Assembly (NCBI GenBank): GCA_964427825.1
Contig: CAYRUU010000019.1
Span: forward strand, 1 to 18,372
Length of the DNA stretch: 18,372 bases
Reading direction: 5' to 3'
Source of the DNA: GCA-2747515 sp964427825
GTDB lineage: Bacteria; Patescibacteriota; Minisyncoccia; Moranbacterales; GCA-2747515
Part shown: one piece after another, positions 1 through 8,518 of the stretch
Layout: the number at the start of each line of letters is the position of its first letter
How positions within the stretch are numbered: position 1 is the stretch's first letter
The notes under the pieces: generated by a model
Seen by the model: only the letters and a program-made list of their open reading frames with translations
What the model was told of the DNA's origin: nothing
The model's database searches: none
Position numbers and translations under genes: made by a program

Positions 1-281
1 GGCGATGGTCCAAGGATGATAATGTTTTTATCACCGTTGATGACACGACGAAGTCGTCGGATTTGTCGATTGATGACATTTCCTATAAAACACCTTCTTC
101 AACCAACGGTAATAATGTTTTTATAGGTGTGGATATGATTGGGTCTGAGGCAAAAAACGCTTTTAAGGGTGTTGTGGATGATGTACGCATATGGAATCGT
201 GCCTTACTAGATCCAGAGGTTTCCTATATTTGTCAGCAGGCGCAGGGTGAAGAAACTGATGTACCATGCCTTGCGTCATGA
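1..281 (+). CDS. LamG/concanavalin-A-like domain protein, 3' end only
   Basis: The reading frame is open from base 3 to the TGA at 279-281, and the start lies outside the window. The visible 92 residues look like the end of a Laminin_G_3 (concanavalin-like) jelly-roll domain. They contain a 'FITVD' strand, a 'NNVFIGVD' strand and the family's closing signature 'FKGVVDDVRIWNRAL', followed by a short tail with two cysteines (YIC and VPC). Such domains usually sit in large secreted or surface-anchored proteins of environmental bacteria and bind sugars or other surfaces. The full protein cannot be judged because only its C-terminus is here. The domain call is fairly sure; the substrate is unknown. 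Confidence 0.75.
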   Translation, partial: RWSKDDNVFITVDDTTKSSDLSIDDISYKTPSSTNGNNVFIGVDMIGSEAKNAFKGVVDDVRIWNRALLDPEVSYICQQAQGEETDVPCLAS

Positions 282-547
282 GCTGACAATGAAAGTACCA
301 TCTCTTCTAATATTGTCAAGGTCCGCTATGAGGTGTCCCGTCGGATCTTTTGTATTTTCACTGTTTTATCACAATCTTTGCAAGTCTGAATCTCTTAGGT
401 TTAAACCATGTAATTCTGTAGATATGCCACACCATGTTTGGCATGACATGCACATACGGTTTGCGCCGGCAAGGGTGGCGTACTCTTTCCTTTTTGCGGC
501 AATCTTGTACACTAGAACAGTAATGTATGTGATGTATTGTACGGACT
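282..547. other. Intergenic region upstream of ligA
   Basis: No convincing gene is seen between the LamG protein stop and ligA. A 6-bp inverted repeat (ATGCCA at 424-429, TGGCAT at 439-444, 9-nt loop) could form a small hairpin but has no T-run after it, so it is not a standard terminator. No clear Shine-Dalgarno sequence precedes the ligA ATG, and I could not fix a sigma70 promoter with confidence. Confidence 0.5.
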
Positions 548-2626
548 ATGATAATCACACTGACGCAAGAGCAGGCACGGGAGCGGGCGGCGAAATTGGC
601 GGCGGAAATTGATAAGCTGCGCGTGAAATATCATGTGGAAGACGATCCGCAGGCGGATGATGTGGTGTATTCATCGCTGATGGATGAACTGCGCGGACTG
701 GAGGCATTGTATCCGGAGTTACGAACGCCAGCAAGTCCAACGCAGCGCATCGGTGGTGTGGCGCTGGAAAAATTTATGAAGACGCCGCACCGCGTGCGAC
801 AGTGGTCGTTTGATGATCTTTTTGACTATGCCGGACTTGTGCAGTGGGAGCAAAAAAATCTCCGCATGCTTGCCAAGAAGGACATCACGCGCACACCGAC
901 CTATTGCGCAGAGATTAAAATTGACGGCCTCAAGGTGATTGTGACGTATATGAACGGCGTATTGACGCGCGCGGCGACGCGCGGTGACGGCGTGGTGGGG
1001 GAGGATGTGACGCAAAACATCCGCACCATTCACAGTGTGCCGCTGACACTTGCGCAACCATTATCAATAGGTGTGGTAGGAGAGGTGTGGTTGCCGCAAC
1101 AGGAACTCATGCGCATCAATACGGAACGCGAGGAGCGGGGTGAGGCGCTTTTTGCCAATGCGCGCAATGCCGCTGCGGGTTCCATTCGCCAACTTGATCC
1201 GGCAGTTGCTGCGGCGCGCAAGTTGCAGATGTTTGTGTATGATATTGATTGGATGGATGGCGTGGCGATGCCGGAAACGCAAGAGGCGACGTTGGCGCTG
1301 TTGCGAGACTGGGGATTCAAAGTCAATCCGCACTATGTGCATTGCGCGGATCTGCAGGGTGTGGAGGCCATGTATCAGAAGTGGCGCACGCGCAAAAATG
1401 GCGAGCAGTATGCCATTGACGGTATTGTGATTAAGATCAACGAGCGCGACTTGCAAGAGGCGTTGGGTTATACGGGCAAGTCACCGCGCTATGCCATTGC
1501 CTACAAATTTCCCGCCGAGCGCACCACAACCGTTGTGGAGGATATTACGGTGCAAGTGGGGCGCACGGGTGTGTTGACGCCGGTGGCGCATGTGCGTCCG
1601 GTGGCGGTTGCGGGGTCAACGGTGAGTCGTGCGACATTGCACAATGCCGATGAGATTGCGCGGTTGGGTTTGAAGATCGGCGATACAGTGGTGTTGCGCA
1701 AGGCGGGAGACATCATTCCGGAAATTGTGGAGGTGTTGACGGATTTGCGTACGGGCGCGGAGGTGGTGTTTGATATGCGCGCCGCGTGTGCGGCGGTGTG
1801 CGGCGGACCGGTGGTGCGTGAAACGATTGGCACAAAAAATGACCGCAGCACGGCGTATTATTGCAAGGACAAAAACACATTTGCGATTCGCAAGGAACAG
1901 TTGCGGCACTTTGTGTCGCGTGGCGGCATGAATATTGACGGTCTTGGAGAAAAAATCGTGGAGCAGTTGATGAATGAGGGTTTAGTTGCTGATGCGGCGG
2001 ACCTCTTTGCACTCACAGAGGGTGATTTGCAACACTTGGATCGTTTTGGTGAGAAATCTGCGGCGAACGTTGTGGCGTCCATTGCGGCGGCGCGCCGTGT
2101 GCCGTTGGCAAAATTGCTTTTTGCATTGGGTATTCGCCACGTCGGCGAGGAGACGGCACTTGTGATTGCCGACAACTACGCACACCTGACGGGCGAAGCA
2201 CCGACGACGCCGGCATCCATTGCGGCGGCGCTTGGGCATTTGACGGTGAATGATTGGCAGCGCATACCCGGCATCGGGCAGCGATCTGCAGAGAGTATGA
2301 CGACGTGGTTTCAATCGCCGCGCAATCGGGAGCTTCTGGAGCGTATGGAGGAATTGGGTGTGCAGATTGCGCATGATGCGACGACACACACCGATGTGCA
2401 ACCACTTGCCGGCAAGACCGTTGTGGTGACGGGCACACTTGTACAATATACGCGCGACGATGTCAAGACGGCAATTCGCGCTGCGGGTGGCAAGGTGGCG
2501 TCGCAGGTGAGCGGTGCGACGGATCTTGTGGTCGTTGGCGACAATCCTGGGTCAAAGTTGGCAGAAGCGCAAAAACGCGGTATTCTCATTGTGACGGAGG
2601 AAGATTTCAAAAATATGCTACAATAG
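548..2626 (+). CDS. ligA: NAD-dependent DNA ligase LigA
   Basis: Seals nicks in duplex DNA using NAD+ during replication and repair. The 692 residues have the full bacterial LigA layout. The N-terminal Ia domain carries the DDP...YSSLMDELRGLEALYPEL motif. The nucleotidyltransferase core has catalytic Lys124 in 'AEIKIDGLKV', followed by RGDGVVGEDVTQN. An OB fold, a zinc-finger region (about 415-445), helix-hairpin-helix repeats and a C-terminal BRCT domain (about 618-690, 'LAGKTVVVTGTL') follow. The zinc finger is unusual: its first pair is C-x3-C rather than C-x2-C, and the fourth cysteine position reads 'CKDKNTFAI', with Thr where Cys is normal. All other motifs look intact, so I expect an active enzyme. 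The ATG at 548 is chosen because the family N-terminus begins here. Confidence 0.97.
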   Translation: MIITLTQEQARERAAKLAAEIDKLRVKYHVEDDPQADDVVYSSLMDELRGLEALYPELRTPASPTQRIGGVALEKFMKTPHRVRQWSFDDLFDYAGLVQWEQKNLRMLAKKDITRTPTYCAEIKIDGLKVIVTYMNGVLTRAATRGDGVVGEDVTQNIRTIHSVPLTLAQPLSIGVVGEVWLPQQELMRINTEREERGEALFANARNAAAGSIRQLDPAVAAARKLQMFVYDIDWMDGVAMPETQEATLALLRDWGFKVNPHYVHCADLQGVEAMYQKWRTRKNGEQYAIDGIVIKINERDLQEALGYTGKSPRYAIAYKFPAERTTTVVEDITVQVGRTGVLTPVAHVRPVAVAGSTVSRATLHNADEIARLGLKIGDTVVLRKAGDIIPEIVEVLTDLRTGAEVVFDMRAACAAVCGGPVVRETIGTKNDRSTAYYCKDKNTFAIRKEQLRHFVSRGGMNIDGLGEKIVEQLMNEGLVADAADLFALTEGDLQHLDRFGEKSAANVVASIAAARRVPLAKLLFALGIRHVGEETALVIADNYAHLTGEAPTTPASIAAALGHLTVNDWQRIPGIGQRSAESMTTWFQSPRNRELLERMEELGVQIAHDATTHTDVQPLAGKTVVVTGTLVQYTRDDVKTAIRAAGGKVASQVSGATDLVVVGDNPGSKLAEAQKRGILIVTEEDFKNMLQ
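2616..2624 (+). promoter_or_regulatory. Possible extended -10 promoter for the RDD gene
   Basis: TGCTACAAT (TGn plus TACAAT) overlaps the last codons of ligA, about 37 bp before the RDD ATG. No good -35 hexamer is seen at 17 bp, so this would be an extended -10 promoter. It is a weak call; read-through from ligA is an alternative. Confidence 0.3.
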
Positions 2627-2660
2627 AGGTGAAGGATGGTATTTATTAAAACATACGACT

Positions 2661-3452
2661 ATGACGGAGCAAGAACTGCACGCTGTGCAACCGACTGCAC
2701 AGGATGTGCCACAGGCACAAGACGTATCATTGCGTTACGCTGGGTTTTGGGTGCGGTGGGCCGCCGCAATACTTGATGGGTGGATAACCGGCATTGCCGT
2801 GTCGGTGTTTACCGCACCACTTGGTTTTATGATGGGTTTTTTTGCTGCAGCATCTGGTGATGATCACGCACTGGTGTCAGTGATGATTATGGTGGGGGTT
2901 GGTATTGTGAGTGTGGGTATTGTGTTTGCCTATTATGTATTCATGACGCATCGGTTTGGTGCAACGCTGGGGAAGATGGCAGTGGGTGTGCGTGTGTGTG
3001 CGGAGGACGGTTCATCATTGTCATTGGGTAAGATTGCTCTGCGCGAGACGATTGGCAAGTTTGTCTCCAGCATTATTCTTAATATCGGTTTTCTCATGGC
3101 AGCGTTCACAGAGCGTAAGCGCGCCTTGCATGATATGATGGTACAGTCGGTTGTTGTATACAAGAATCCTGTGAAAGGACCGAATACACCCGTCGTTGCG
3201 GCAGTCTACGGTATTTTTGCCCTGTGCATACTTGCCGTCATTACACTTATCACGATTGCACTGATCTCCGGTGCACTCTTATTCAGCAACATGCACGAGG
3301 ACGGATGGGGTAGTGAGGAGTTTTTTGATGCAGTGAAAGAGGAGTGGTATGATGATGCAGTGTATGATGGCGATGCCATCATGGACGGTGAAGTGTTTAC
3401 CGAACAGGTCTTGCCTCTGCAGGACGATCGTGCTGTTACGGAAGCACGTTGA
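2661..3452 (+). CDS. RDD-family integral membrane protein
   Basis: A 263-residue membrane protein of the RDD family, whose members have been linked to transport but mostly lack a fixed substrate. The family pattern is visible. 'RYAGFWVRWAAAILDGWI' gives the N-terminal R...D, helices follow at about 30-60 and 72-95, then 'FGATLGKMAVGVRV' and 'FTERKRALHDMMVQSVVV'. The protein adds a further C-terminal helix (about 178-210) and a highly acidic tail rich in Asp, Glu and Tyr. That tail is beyond the usual RDD core and may face the cytoplasm or a partner. The gene lies 34 bp after ligA and 23 bp before gatC, so it may share their transcript. The family call is firm; the function is unknown. Confidence 0.85.
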   Translation: MTEQELHAVQPTAQDVPQAQDVSLRYAGFWVRWAAAILDGWITGIAVSVFTAPLGFMMGFFAAASGDDHALVSVMIMVGVGIVSVGIVFAYYVFMTHRFGATLGKMAVGVRVCAEDGSSLSLGKIALRETIGKFVSSIILNIGFLMAAFTERKRALHDMMVQSVVVYKNPVKGPNTPVVAAVYGIFALCILAVITLITIALISGALLFSNMHEDGWGSEEFFDAVKEEWYDDAVYDGDAIMDGEVFTEQVLPLQDDRAVTEAR

Positions 3453-3463
3453 TTAGTGATAAT

Positions 3464-3470
3464 GGAGAAG
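3464..3470 (+). promoter_or_regulatory. Shine-Dalgarno site of gatC
   Basis: GGAGAAG lies about 8 bases before the ATG at 3476. It is one of the few clear ribosome binding sites in the window. It decides in favour of ATG 3476 over an upstream alternative start at 3449, which would overlap the RDD gene. Confidence 0.6.
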
Positions 3471-3475
3471 TATTT

Positions 3476-3766
3476 ATGACACTTACACATGATGACATTG
3501 CTGATATCGCCCTTTTGGCGCGTATTGGTATTACGGATGAGGAGAAGAAACAGTACTGTGAAGAGCTGTCTTCTGTTGTGGAGTATTTTGCACAATTGCA
3601 AGAGGTGGACACGACGAATGTGGAAGATGTCGGACACAGTACGGGAGTGACCGATGTGGTGCGCGACGATGTGGCAGTGGAGGCAAGCGAGGAGGAACGC
3701 GCGGCAATGATGGCGCAGGTGCCGCACGTGCGCGACGGGCACATTGCGGTAAAAAATATGTTGTAA
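3476..3766 (+). CDS. gatC: Glutamyl/aspartyl-tRNA amidotransferase subunit C (GatC)
   Basis: Small subunit of the GatCAB amidotransferase, which converts Glu-tRNA(Gln) and Asp-tRNA(Asn) to Gln-tRNA and Asn-tRNA. GatC wraps around and stabilises GatA. The 96 residues show the family pattern: 'THDDIADIALLARIGITDEE', 'ELSSVVEYFAQLQEVDT', a 'VRDD' segment and the C-terminal 'VPHVRDGHIAVKNML'. The length is normal. The gene is followed directly by gatA, as in many bacteria. No gatB is present in this window, so it must lie elsewhere. Confidence 0.95.
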   Translation: MTLTHDDIADIALLARIGITDEEKKQYCEELSSVVEYFAQLQEVDTTNVEDVGHSTGVTDVVRDDVAVEASEEERAAMMAQVPHVRDGHIAVKNML

Positions 3767-3781
3767 TTGCGGATGATATCT

Positions 3782-5218
3782 ATGATTAGACACATTCATG
3801 AACAGTTGGTCGGCGGGGAGATGACGGCGGTGGAGTTGGCACAGAAGTCGCTAGCGTATATTGCAGAAGTCAATCCGAAGCGCAATGCCTTTATCACGGT
3901 GCTGCACGATGCGGCGTTACGCGAGGCGCAGGTCGTGGACGACAAGATTGCGCGCGGTGAAAAGATTGACCTGCTTTCTGGGATTCCGTGTGCCATCAAA
4001 GACAATATCTGCATGCGGGGTGTGCGGACAACGGCGGCGTCAAAAATGCTGGATACCTATCACGCGCCATACGATGCGACGGTGATCGAACGCTTGCGCG
4101 CTGTGGATGCGGTTTTTACGGGCAAGACCAATATGGATGAGTTTGCTTGCGGCGGTAGTACGGAAAACAGCGCCTATGGACCAACCACAAACCCTGCGGA
4201 TGATACGCGTGTGCCCGGTGGCAGTAGCGGTGGAAGCGCGGCAGCGGTGGCAGACGGATCGGTGGCGTGGGCGCTTGGCACGGACACGGGCGGATCGGTG
4301 CGCGGACCCGCAAACTTTTGTGGTGTTGTGGGACTGAAGCCAACATACGGGCGTGTGTCGCGCTATGGCGTGATTGCGATGGGCTCCAGTTTGGATCAAG
4401 TTGGGCCAATCACAAAGACAGTAGAGGATGCGGCGATTGTTTTGAGTCGCATTGCCGGTCGTGATGTGCGCGATGCCACAAGCGCCAAGAGTAGTGACAA
4501 ACCGTATGAAGATTACTGTGTTGGTGATATTTCTGGCGCAAAAATCGGTATTCCGCGGGAATACCTTGGTGACGGTGTGGATGCGCGCGTGCGTGAGACG
4601 TTTTTGCAGGCAGTGGAACAATACAAGAAATTGGGCGCGGAGATTGTGGATATTTCACTGCCGCACACATCGTACGCTTTGGCAGTATACTATATCATTA
4701 TGCCATGCGAATTAAGCTCCAATCTGGCGCGCTTTGATGGGCTGCGCTATGGTGGCGCAAAAGATGAGGTGGATGGTACACTTTTGGATCACTATAGACA
4801 CATACGCGGATCGCTGTTTGGCGCGGAAGTGAAGCGGCGCATCATGTTGGGTACCTATGCACTGTCCGCTGGCTACTACGATGCGTATTACAAAAAAGCG
4901 CAGAAGGTGCGTCGGTTGATCATGGAGGATTTTCGCAAGGCGTTTACGAAAGTCAATTATATTTTCACACCAACGGCGCCGGAAGCGGCGTTTAAGATCG
5001 GCGCAAAAACACACGATCCCTTGGCGATGTACTTGTCCGACATCTATACCGTGACGGCAAGCCTTGCCGGTGTGCCTGCGCTGTCGCTGCCGATTGGCAC
5101 CGTGGATGACGATGGCACGACATTATCGGTTGGCGGTCAACTGATGGGCGCGTGGTTTGATGAGGAGGGCATTCTCAATGCCGGTTATACCTATGAAACG
5201 GCAACGCAAAAACTATGA
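3782..5218 (+). CDS. gatA: Glutamyl/aspartyl-tRNA amidotransferase subunit A (GatA)
   Basis: Amidase subunit that frees ammonia from glutamine for tRNA-dependent Gln and Asn formation. From the ATG at 3782 it has 478 residues, a normal length. The amidase-signature Ser-cisSer-Lys triad is readable: Lys73 in 'CAIKDNI', cis-Ser148 in 'PGGSSGGSAA' and nucleophile Ser172 in 'GTDTGGSVRGPA'. The last motif normally reads SVRQPA or SIRQPA; here Gly replaces Gln. 'GLKPTYGRVSRYG' follows as usual. The start is uncertain: ATG codons at 3773 and 3782 and a TTG at 3767 all fit, and no strong ribosome site decides. The stop overlaps the next gene's ATG (ATGA), which suggests translational coupling. Confidence 0.95.
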   Translation: MIRHIHEQLVGGEMTAVELAQKSLAYIAEVNPKRNAFITVLHDAALREAQVVDDKIARGEKIDLLSGIPCAIKDNICMRGVRTTAASKMLDTYHAPYDATVIERLRAVDAVFTGKTNMDEFACGGSTENSAYGPTTNPADDTRVPGGSSGGSAAAVADGSVAWALGTDTGGSVRGPANFCGVVGLKPTYGRVSRYGVIAMGSSLDQVGPITKTVEDAAIVLSRIAGRDVRDATSAKSSDKPYEDYCVGDISGAKIGIPREYLGDGVDARVRETFLQAVEQYKKLGAEIVDISLPHTSYALAVYYIIMPCELSSNLARFDGLRYGGAKDEVDGTLLDHYRHIRGSLFGAEVKRRIMLGTYALSAGYYDAYYKKAQKVRRLIMEDFRKAFTKVNYIFTPTAPEAAFKIGAKTHDPLAMYLSDIYTVTASLAGVPALSLPIGTVDDDGTTLSVGGQLMGAWFDEEGILNAGYTYETATQKL

Positions 5219-5745
5219 TGGGAGATGTTTTTTTGACGATGTGGGACCTTGTGCAAACGTGGTACGTGACGTTTACGGATAGCGCACTTTTTGTGGGTGT
5301 AAAAGTTTTTTTTGTGATCTACACCACCATTTTGGTTGTGGATATCATTTTACTTGTCTATCTTGGTGACATCAAAAGGCAGTGGCGCCAACAGCAGACG
5401 GGAAGCTCCATCCGCAAGCCGTCCAAGAAGAAAGAGCGACAGATTTGGGCGGATATTATGGCGCGTGTGGAGACGAATGACGAACAGCAGTTCAAGGCAG
5501 CAATTTTGGAAGCTGATCATTTTACGTATGAGCGCATGGGCTTTCAGGGATATAACGGATCCACATTTTCCGAGCGGTTGGCACAGATCCCGCCGGGGAG
5601 TTTTCTTGCTACCGATGCCATGCACGTGGCGCATCGTTTGAGTAATGCCATTATTCAAAAAGAGAATGTGACAATCACCAAAGAGCAGGCGCAGAACACA
5701 CTCAAAATCTACGAGCAATTTTTGTCGGATATTGATGTGATCTAG
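5215..5745 (+). CDS. Hypothetical single-helix membrane protein downstream of gatA
   Basis: I do not recognise this 176-residue protein. One strong membrane helix lies at about 26-52 (VKVFFVIYTTILVVDIILLVYL). A basic linker rich in Lys and Arg follows, then a roughly 110-residue soluble, probably cytoplasmic, helical domain. Its start overlaps the gatA stop by 4 bp (ATGA), so it is most likely co-translated with gatA. A second ATG at 5218 is an alternative start. Its 3' end faces sufD head-on with only 4 bp between the stop codons and no obvious terminator, so convergent transcripts probably overlap. Confidence 0.75.
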   Translation: MMGDVFLTMWDLVQTWYVTFTDSALFVGVKVFFVIYTTILVVDIILLVYLGDIKRQWRQQQTGSSIRKPSKKKERQIWADIMARVETNDEQQFKAAILEADHFTYERMGFQGYNGSTFSERLAQIPPGSFLATDAMHVAHRLSNAIIQKENVTITKEQAQNTLKIYEQFLSDIDVI

Positions 5746-5749
5746 GGGT

Positions 5750-6310
5750 TTAGATGACGGTGACATTGTTATGCGTGGACCGCGCAATGATGGCATCAAT
5801 GTCTGCGGTGAAAGCTGTGGCGAGAAGGGTGACGGCTTTTTTGTCGTTGATGCCGCGGGCGTGCAGGTAGGCACGCTGCGTGCTGTCTACGGGCGTGGCG
5901 GTTGCTGCGTGAGTGCAGCGCACGTCGGAAGGGATCACTTCCATTTGCGGTGTGACGGTTGCGCGTGCATGTGTAGAAAGCAGGAGGGTGCGCAGGTCTG
6001 TGGTGGTGTCGGTGTTGTTCGCACCTTGGGCAATGTGTATAAGGTTTGTCGCTGTGAGTGTGGCACCTCCTCGTAAGACTGTGCGGATATGGCATGTGCT
6101 TTTTGTGTGCGGTGCGCTGTGGCGTTGTGTGATGTGGAGGGTGAATGTGTCGGCGCTGCTACCGCGATAGATACCATAGATTTCCGCGCCAGTGCCCGGT
6201 GCTGCAAGATCAATGGTGAGCATCACATGCGGACTACGCACGACAAACACATGCGTCCCGGGGGCGGTGAGAGTGTGGTGTACAGTGATAATGGGAGGGT
6301 GTTTTGACAT
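5750..6310 (-). CDS. sufD: SufD-like Fe-S scaffold component (short form)
   Basis: Part of the SufBCD scaffold on which iron-sulfur clusters are built. The C-terminal half matches the SufB/SufD fold: 'TTDLRTLLLSTHARATVTPQMEV' followed by 'DVRCTHAATATPVD', the region that carries the conserved SufD histidine (here His134). At 186 residues it is less than half the usual SufD length and keeps little more than the beta-helix core. The missing part is the N-terminal helical region. It starts 9 bp after the sufB stop, so it belongs to the sufC-sufB-sufD operon. A short SufB paralogue acting as a SufD substitute is the main alternative reading. Confidence 0.8.
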   Translation of the reverse strand: MSKHPPIITVHHTLTAPGTHVFVVRSPHVMLTIDLAAPGTGAEIYGIYRGSSADTFTLHITQRHSAPHTKSTCHIRTVLRGGATLTATNLIHIAQGANNTDTTTDLRTLLLSTHARATVTPQMEVIPSDVRCTHAATATPVDSTQRAYLHARGINDKKAVTLLATAFTADIDAIIARSTHNNVTVI

Positions 6311-6319
6311 ATATTCGCG

Positions 6320-7738
6320 CTATCTGACAGTTTTTTCTACTTCCATGTGAATGAGGCGGTGCAATTCCACAGCGTATTCCAGGGGGATTTCTTTGGTGAT
6401 ATCACTGATAAATCCGTTGACCATCATGCTGCGTGCGCCGATCTCATCTAGCCCGCGCGACATGGCATAGAGCAGCATGGCGGCATCCAATTTTTCAATA
6501 CTCGCTTCGTGTGCGGTATGGACGTCTGAGCCGTCGGTGATGGTGGTGGGATAGGTGTTGGAAACGGAGTGATCGTCCAAAAGGAGCGCATCACATCGCG
6601 TGAAGCTTGTAGATCCGTGCGCCGTTTTTGCGACGTCAATCAAGCCGCGATAGGTGGAAATGCCACCACCGGCGCACATGGACTTGGAGACGACGTGGGA
6701 TGTGGTGCGCGGTGCGCGGTGGATCATTTTTGCCCCAGCGTCAATATGCTGTCCTTTGTTGGCGATGGCAAGTGATGTGACGTTGCCGCGTGCACCTTCT
6801 CCGGTGAGGATGACGGCGGGATATTTCATGGTGACGCCTGACCCGATGTTGCAATCAATCCATTCCACTGTGGCGTTGCGCTCGGCACGTGCGCGCTTGG
6901 TGACGAGGTTGTAGATGTTGGTGCTCCAGTTTTGGATGGTGGTGTAGCGTACGGTGGCATTTTTATGGGCGAAAATTTCCACTACGGCGGCATGGAGGGA
7001 ATTTGTAGAATACGCCGGTGCGGTGCATCCTTCCACATAGTGCACGGATGCGCCACTTTCGGCGATGATGAGTGTACGTTCAAATTGTCCAAATCGCTCC
7101 GCGTTGATGCGAAAATACGCCTGCACCGGCAGTGCGACATGCACATCACGCGGCACGTAGAGAAATGAGCCGCCAGACCACACCGCCGCATTGAGCGCAG
7201 CGAATGTATTGTCCGCAGCAGGCACGAGCGTGCCGAAATAGCGTTGTACGAGGTCGGCATGGTCGCGCACAGCGGTATCCATATCGCAAAAAATCACGCC
7301 TTGCGCTACCAATTCTTTTTGTAGTGACGCATAGACCACTTCGCTTTCGTATTGCGCGCTTACGCCGGAGAGCCATCGCTTTTCGTGTTCCGGCACGCCG
7401 ATGCGGTCGTAGGTTTCTTTGATGTCGTCTGGCAGGTCGTCCCACGCCGTGGCGGGTGCGTCCGTGGCGCGTGAAAAATAAGTGATTGCGTCAAAATCAA
7501 TGCCGCGCAGATCTGGTCCCCATGTTGGTAGCGGTTTTTGCGTAAAGAGTTCATAGGCGGCGAGGCGCTGTGCGTGCATCCACGATGGCTCCCGTTTGAG
7601 TGTACTGATTTGCGCGACGATCTTACGGGAGAGGCCTGCGGGGAGCTTGGTGTGCGGTGTGTCGGGCATGGAAAAATCATGACGTGCAATGCCGTCGGTG
7701 GCGGTGGAGAGGTGTTGTGTGGGTGTGGTGTGTGGCAT
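6320..7738 (-). CDS. sufB: Fe-S cluster assembly scaffold SufB
   Basis: Core scaffold of the SUF iron-sulfur assembly system, working with the SufC ATPase. The protein has 472 residues, close to the typical length. Visible family segments are 'WGPDLRGIDFDAITYF' near the N-terminus, 'PEHEKRWLSGVSAQYESEVVY', the long beta-helix core, 'STSFTRCDALLLDD' with the conserved cysteine (here Cys382), and the C-terminal 'ARSMMVNGFISDITKEIPLEY'. The gene lies 12 bp after sufC and 9 bp before sufD. No cysteine desulfurase (sufS) or sufU/sufE is present here, so sulfur must come from a gene elsewhere. Confidence 0.96.
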   Translation of the reverse strand: MPHTTPTQHLSTATDGIARHDFSMPDTPHTKLPAGLSRKIVAQISTLKREPSWMHAQRLAAYELFTQKPLPTWGPDLRGIDFDAITYFSRATDAPATAWDDLPDDIKETYDRIGVPEHEKRWLSGVSAQYESEVVYASLQKELVAQGVIFCDMDTAVRDHADLVQRYFGTLVPAADNTFAALNAAVWSGGSFLYVPRDVHVALPVQAYFRINAERFGQFERTLIIAESGASVHYVEGCTAPAYSTNSLHAAVVEIFAHKNATVRYTTIQNWSTNIYNLVTKRARAERNATVEWIDCNIGSGVTMKYPAVILTGEGARGNVTSLAIANKGQHIDAGAKMIHRAPRTTSHVVSKSMCAGGGISTYRGLIDVAKTAHGSTSFTRCDALLLDDHSVSNTYPTTITDGSDVHTAHEASIEKLDAAMLLYAMSRGLDEIGARSMMVNGFISDITKEIPLEYAVELHRLIHMEVEKTVR

Positions 7739-7750
7739 GCTGCGGAGGTT

Positions 7751-8476
7751 TTAGGAGTTGGGGGTGTCGTAGCCGTCGGCGTCAATGGCGGCGGCAAGCG
7801 ACGCGTCGCCGCGGCGGGCGACGGTGCCATGGTGCACGACGATGGTTTCATCCACAGGAAGGTGTGCAAAGATGCGAGTGTAGTGCGTGATGAGTACGAG
7901 TGTTGTCTGCGGATGTGTTGCGTGCAGCTGTGCGAGCGCTTGTGAGAGTATGCCGATGGCATCAACATCCACGCCGGTGTCAATTTCATCCAAAATGACA
8001 TAGCGCGGCTGCATGACGAGCGCTTGCAGAACTTCCATTTTTTTGCGTTCACCACCGCTGAAGTTTTCGTTGAGTGAGCGCGTGAGAAGGTCGTGCGAGA
8101 TGCGCACGTCGTCCGCGGCGCGCGCGATGGCGCCGATGAGGTCTTTGCTGGACACGCGATCGCGTGGTACGGCTTCGCGCAGCAATGTCTGCACGGTGAT
8201 GCCGGGCAGGGCGGGTGGGGATTGTGGAGAATAGAAAATACCGCTGCGTGCGCGTTCATAGGGCAGCAGGGCGGTGATGGATGTGTCGTCAAGTAGGACG
8301 TCGCCAGCAGTGACGGTGAGTGACGGATCGCCGATGATGGTGCGTGCCACGGTGCTCTTGCCGGAGCCATTCGGCCCCATGACAGCATACACTTTGCTGG
8401 GGAGGAAATCCGCGGACAGATTGGAGAGGATTTGTGTGTCGCCGCTGTGGACAGTGAGGTTGCGCAGAGAAAGCAT
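7751..8476 (-). CDS. sufC: Fe-S assembly ATPase SufC
   Basis: ABC-type ATPase that drives conformational change in the SufBD scaffold. All 241 residues match SufC: Walker A 'GPNGSGKST' (34-42), Q-loop Gln85 in 'YSPQSPP', signature 'FSGGERKKME' (139-148), Walker B 'YVILDEIDTGVD' with Glu164, and the switch His198 in 'LITHYTR'. It is the first gene of the sufCBD operon. The ATG at 8476 has no clear Shine-Dalgarno sequence and lies close behind a promoter and terminator pair (8491-8534), so the leader is very short. Confidence 0.97.
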   Translation of the reverse strand: MLSLRNLTVHSGDTQILSNLSADFLPSKVYAVMGPNGSGKSTVARTIIGDPSLTVTAGDVLLDDTSITALLPYERARSGIFYSPQSPPALPGITVQTLLREAVPRDRVSSKDLIGAIARAADDVRISHDLLTRSLNENFSGGERKKMEVLQALVMQPRYVILDEIDTGVDVDAIGILSQALAQLHATHPQTTLVLITHYTRIFAHLPVDETIVVHHGTVARRGDASLAAAIDADGYDTPNS

Positions 8477-8490
8477 AAGGCAAAAACATT

Positions 8491-8518
8491 AAAACGCTAC
8501 AGGGAATTGTAGCGTTTT
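8491..8518 (-). terminator. Hairpin terminator after the SIMPL gene
   Basis: A perfect 11-bp stem (8491-8501 with 8508-8518) closes a 6-nt loop. On the minus strand a T-rich tract follows. It lies between the SIMPL stop and the sufC start and should end the SIMPL transcript. Because the stem is A-rich on its other side as well, it could work in both directions. Confidence 0.8.

Noticed and set aside
358..558. Open frames in both strands upstream of ligA
   Set aside because: Their products lack recognisable motifs or ribosome sites and overlap the ligA start; they look like chance frames.
5746..5749. Expected terminator between the convergent gatA-side gene and sufD
   Set aside because: Only 4 bp separate the two stop codons and no hairpin with a T-run is visible around them.
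7360..8388. Long 342-codon minus-strand frame across sufC and sufB
   Set aside because: It is an out-of-frame shadow of sufC and the 5' part of sufB, with a Pro/Ser/Ala-rich low-complexity product typical of GC-rich shadows.
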